Below, in pieces: positions 62,198-64,000 of a DNA stretch of 64,000 nucleotides. The position numbers and the translations under genes are program-made. A model generated the notes under the pieces. It did not search any database. It saw nothing but the letters and a program-made list of their open reading frames with translations, and had not been told where the DNA came from. Position 1 is the first letter of the stretch. Every line of letters begins with the position of its first letter. Origin of the DNA: an uncultured Acetatifactor sp. (GTDB lineage: Bacteria > Bacillota > Clostridia > Lachnospirales > Lachnospiraceae); the NCBI GenBank assembly GCA_934426825.1, contig CAKRYI010000011.1:1-64000 (forward strand), written 5' to 3'.

Positions 62198-62803
62198 ATG
62201 GCAATTAAAAATATAATTTTTGATATTGGAAATGTTCTGACGGATTTCAGGTGGAAGGAATTCCTGTTTGACAAAGGTTTTGATGAGGCAATGGTGGAGC
62301 GGATTGCCAAGGCTACCGTGTACAGCCCGGTCTGGTGTGAGTACGACAGGGGAGTGTGGACGGACGAACAGATTATGGACGGTTTTGTAAAGAATGACCC
62401 GGAAATCGGAGATAAGTTACATCGTGCTTTTGATGATTTTAAGGAACTGGTAACGATTCGGGAGTATGCAATTCCGTGGCTGAAAGAATTGAAAGCGAAA
62501 GGATATAAGCTGTTTTACCTGTCCAACTTTTCCCATAAAGCGGAAACGGAGTGCGCGGATTCTCTGGCGTTCATGCCCTGTATGGACGGCGGAATCCTGT
62601 CTTACCGGGATAAGCTGATTAAACCGGACGCCGCCATCTACGAACTGCTGTTATCCCGCTATGGACTGAAAGCGGAGGAGAGCGTTTTTCTGGACGATAC
62701 GGCAGTCAATGCAGAGGCGGCAAGGCAGGTAGGGATTCATGCCATCTGTTTTAAGGGCAAAGAACAGGCGGAAAAGGAACTTGCGGATTTGGGCGTTATT
62801 TAA
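62198..62803 (+). CDS. HAD-family hydrolase (subfamily IA)
   Basis: 201 residues with motif I IIFDIGNVLTDF (nucleophile Asp9), motif II YLSNFS, motif III Lys in KLIKPDAAIYE, and motif IV FLDDTAVNAEAA. This is the YihX-like type in which the second Asp of DxD is Gly. A helical cap lies at about 20-85. It likely dephosphorylates a small sugar phosphate. Its last 8 bp overlap the convergent small membrane protein gene. Confidence 0.9.
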   Translation: MAIKNIIFDIGNVLTDFRWKEFLFDKGFDEAMVERIAKATVYSPVWCEYDRGVWTDEQIMDGFVKNDPEIGDKLHRAFDDFKELVTIREYAIPWLKELKAKGYKLFYLSNFSHKAETECADSLAFMPCMDGGILSYRDKLIKPDAAIYELLLSRYGLKAEESVFLDDTAVNAEAARQVGIHAICFKGKEQAEKELADLGVI

Positions 62804-63224
62804 GTCCGCCGTCCTCCGCATTTTCCCCATCGGGTGTCTGCTCGGATAAGATTTCCTGCAGCTTTTCGTCGGAAATGTGGTCTTTGCCGCCGATATTAAA
62901 ATCGGCAATAGTGGCTTTCCCTGTGAGTTTGCCGTACATCCAGGTGTACACCCAGATAATCAGGGGAACCACGAAGGTGGCAAGGAGGCAGATTCCGAAC
63001 ATGGTGCCGGAAAACGGGGTGTCAATGATTGCCGTAATGAGAGTGACCACATACAGCAGCACTAAAAGCACGATTCCAATAATGGCGGCAATTCGTCTGT
63101 GGTCCATACGGCTTTTGGTCTGGGGATTTTGAGTCTGACCTTGGTTCTGTTCCCTCTGCTGATTTTTAGTTTCATTCCGGCCTTGATTTTGGTTCTTATT
63201 TTGATTCATTTGGTTCTGGTTCAT
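62796..63224 (-). CDS. Small Asn/Gln-rich membrane protein
   Basis: 142 residues. A low-complexity Asn/Gln/Lys N-terminus (1-38, MNQNQMNQNKNQ..), two membrane helices (about 45-66 and 73-97), and a cytosolic tail with DFNIGGKDHISDEKLQEIL. ATG 63224 has GTGAGGA upstream; the ORF extends to 63425 without support. It converges on and overlaps the HAD gene by 8 bp. Family not recognised. Confidence 0.65.
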   Translation of the reverse strand: MNQNQMNQNKNQNQGRNETKNQQREQNQGQTQNPQTKSRMDHRRIAAIIGIVLLVLLYVVTLITAIIDTPFSGTMFGICLLATFVVPLIIWVYTWMYGKLTGKATIADFNIGGKDHISDEKLQEILSEQTPDGENAEDGGLK

Positions 63225-63411
63225 AAAATCCTCACTTTTCTTGTATGTAACTGAGTTATAGTTGCAGTAATGTCCGGTTCTCTCTTTTTCATAAAAAATT
63301 TTCAGAATATGTATAAGGGGAAGAATCGGTGGCATACTACTACTATCATTGGAACCCCCTCCTTTGATAGAACCAAGGATAAAAATAATACTTAATCCTC
63401 CCCTTGAAAAA
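63225..63411 (-). other. Upstream region of the small membrane protein
   Basis: A/T-rich. On the minus strand an AAAGGAGGGGG stretch near 63362-63352 is followed by a possible 15-codon ORF (ATG 63349) that I cannot support further. No named element is seen. Confidence 0.3.
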
Positions 63412-63447
63412 TCCCGGACTCGCAAAGGTGCCTGTCTGGGGTTTTTT
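63412..63447. terminator. Bidirectional terminator after the thioesterase gene
   Basis: TCCCGGAC and GTCTGGGG arms with T-runs on both strands. Confidence 0.75.
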
Positions 63448-63461
63448 GTATGGAAAAATTC

Positions 63462-63938
63462 TTAAAAACCTTCCTTGCGGCGCCGTAACCGTAACTCCCG
63501 GCGTTTCAGGGCGCTTTCCCATTCCATCTGTTCTGCCGGGTCATCCGGATTTAACAGAAGCGGCGGTACTTCGGCGGGCTTGCCGTCCTCACCCATATTT
63601 ACCATGACAAAATAGGCACGGTTGATGGGATGGCGAGTACCGTCCGGGTTTTCCTTATAGGTGTCCACTCTGACCTCCATGGAGGTGTGCCCCACATAGG
63701 TGACACGTCCGATTAAAACAAGGACGTCATTTAAAAAGGCTCCGGCTTTGAACTGGAGATTGTCGATAGCTGCCGTGGTGGCATTGTGACCGCAGTGCCT
63801 TCTCGCGGTGGCGCCGGCAACTTCGTCCACCCATTTCAAGAGCTGACCGCCGAAAAGCCGCCCGAATCCGTTAATGTCCGGGTAGATGACGACGCGAATC
63901 TGTTCGGTAATTGAATCTGTAACTTTTTTCGGTTCCAT
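63462..63938 (-). CDS. Acyl-CoA thioesterase, hotdog fold (YciA/BACH-like)
   Basis: About 158 residues, one hotdog domain: NGFGRLFGGQLLKWVDEVAGATARRH (long helix with the acidic catalytic residue) and the strands DVLVLIGRVTYVGHTSMEVRV. The C-terminus is very basic (ALKRRELRLRRRK). It hydrolyses acyl-CoAs. ATG 63938 (MEPKKV) is my choice; the upstream ATG at 63950 and the ORF start at 63989 lack an SD. The promoter would lie at or beyond the window edge. Confidence 0.85.
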   Translation of the reverse strand: MEPKKVTDSITEQIRVVIYPDINGFGRLFGGQLLKWVDEVAGATARRHCGHNATTAAIDNLQFKAGAFLNDVLVLIGRVTYVGHTSMEVRVDTYKENPDGTRHPINRAYFVMVNMGEDGKPAEVPPLLLNPDDPAEQMEWESALKRRELRLRRRKEGF

Positions 63939-64000
63939 TTTTATCCACATTTCTGCGCACGTTCTTTGTGCATAGCGAGTTTGTGGCAAGTGCGCGCAGA

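Noticed and set aside
63225..63425. N-terminal extension of the Asn/Gln-rich membrane protein to 209 residues
   Set aside because: The extension lacks a ribosome site, while ATG 63224 has GTGAGGA at the right distance; the extra sequence looks like leader.

Overview
The window looks like chromosomal DNA from an anaerobic Gram-positive Firmicute of the Lachnospiraceae type. The evidence is strong AGGAGG-type ribosome sites, sigma-A promoters (TTGACA/TATAAT), a T-box leader, a perfect CIRCE element, a LytTR/GHKL two-component pair, a YtrA-type GntR/ABC operon, a SpoIID-like protein behind a sigma-E-like promoter, and the DUF5717/DUF5716 gene set that I know mainly from that family. This assignment is inference from gene content; no 16S gene is present.

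Layout. Bases 1-3437 are an AT-richer accessory strip that ends at the 3' end of a tRNA-Gly(GCC) gene (3438-3509, minus). It holds a probably 5'-truncated Shedu-nuclease protein, an HsdS tail, a DUF5655-like tail, a small cysteine-containing ORF, a periodic TGCACT repeat resembling an IS end, and an intact RhuM gene. It reads as the worn remains of a defence/mobile island at a tRNA. Bases 3627-6190 (minus) carry a phosphoesterase, a small hydrolase and a membrane acyltransferase. Bases 6390-20573 (plus) carry a TPR-GGDEF protein, a beta-CASP nuclease, thyA-folA, an orphan solute-binding lipoprotein, ilvE, sbcD-sbcC, a parvulin lipoprotein, and an ECF sigma factor with its RsiV-like anti-sigma factor.

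Bases 20660-32860 form a surface-protein locus. A pseudo-receiver and a 2568-residue exported beta-rich protein are followed by a convergent LytTR regulator and GHKL kinase pair. Divergent from these is a decayed paralogue of the giant protein. Both surface-protein units have the same 28-bp element (21 of 28 identical) exactly 5 bp before a TTGCG -35 box, so the LytTR regulator probably controls both.

Bases 32976-36700 (minus) hold cstA behind a T-box leader (inferred specifier GCU, Ala) and a MATE pump behind an attenuator leader. Bases 36717-43548 (plus) hold a DUF3737/MalY pair, htpG under CIRCE, a split chromate transporter and a HipA-like kinase. A SpoIID-like protein (minus) and a GntR/ABC operon follow. 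Then come four linked genes (47251-54241): a giant DUF5717 TPR protein, an Hsp70/actin-fold DUF5716 protein, a TPR-like protein and a two-pass membrane coiled-coil protein. This set is the best candidate here for an undescribed system.

Bases 54376-61204 carry purine genes: purC, purF, purB, a second PurF-like protein without the catalytic N-terminal cysteine, and purA. The window ends with a LysR regulator, a HAD phosphatase, a small membrane protein and a hotdog thioesterase.
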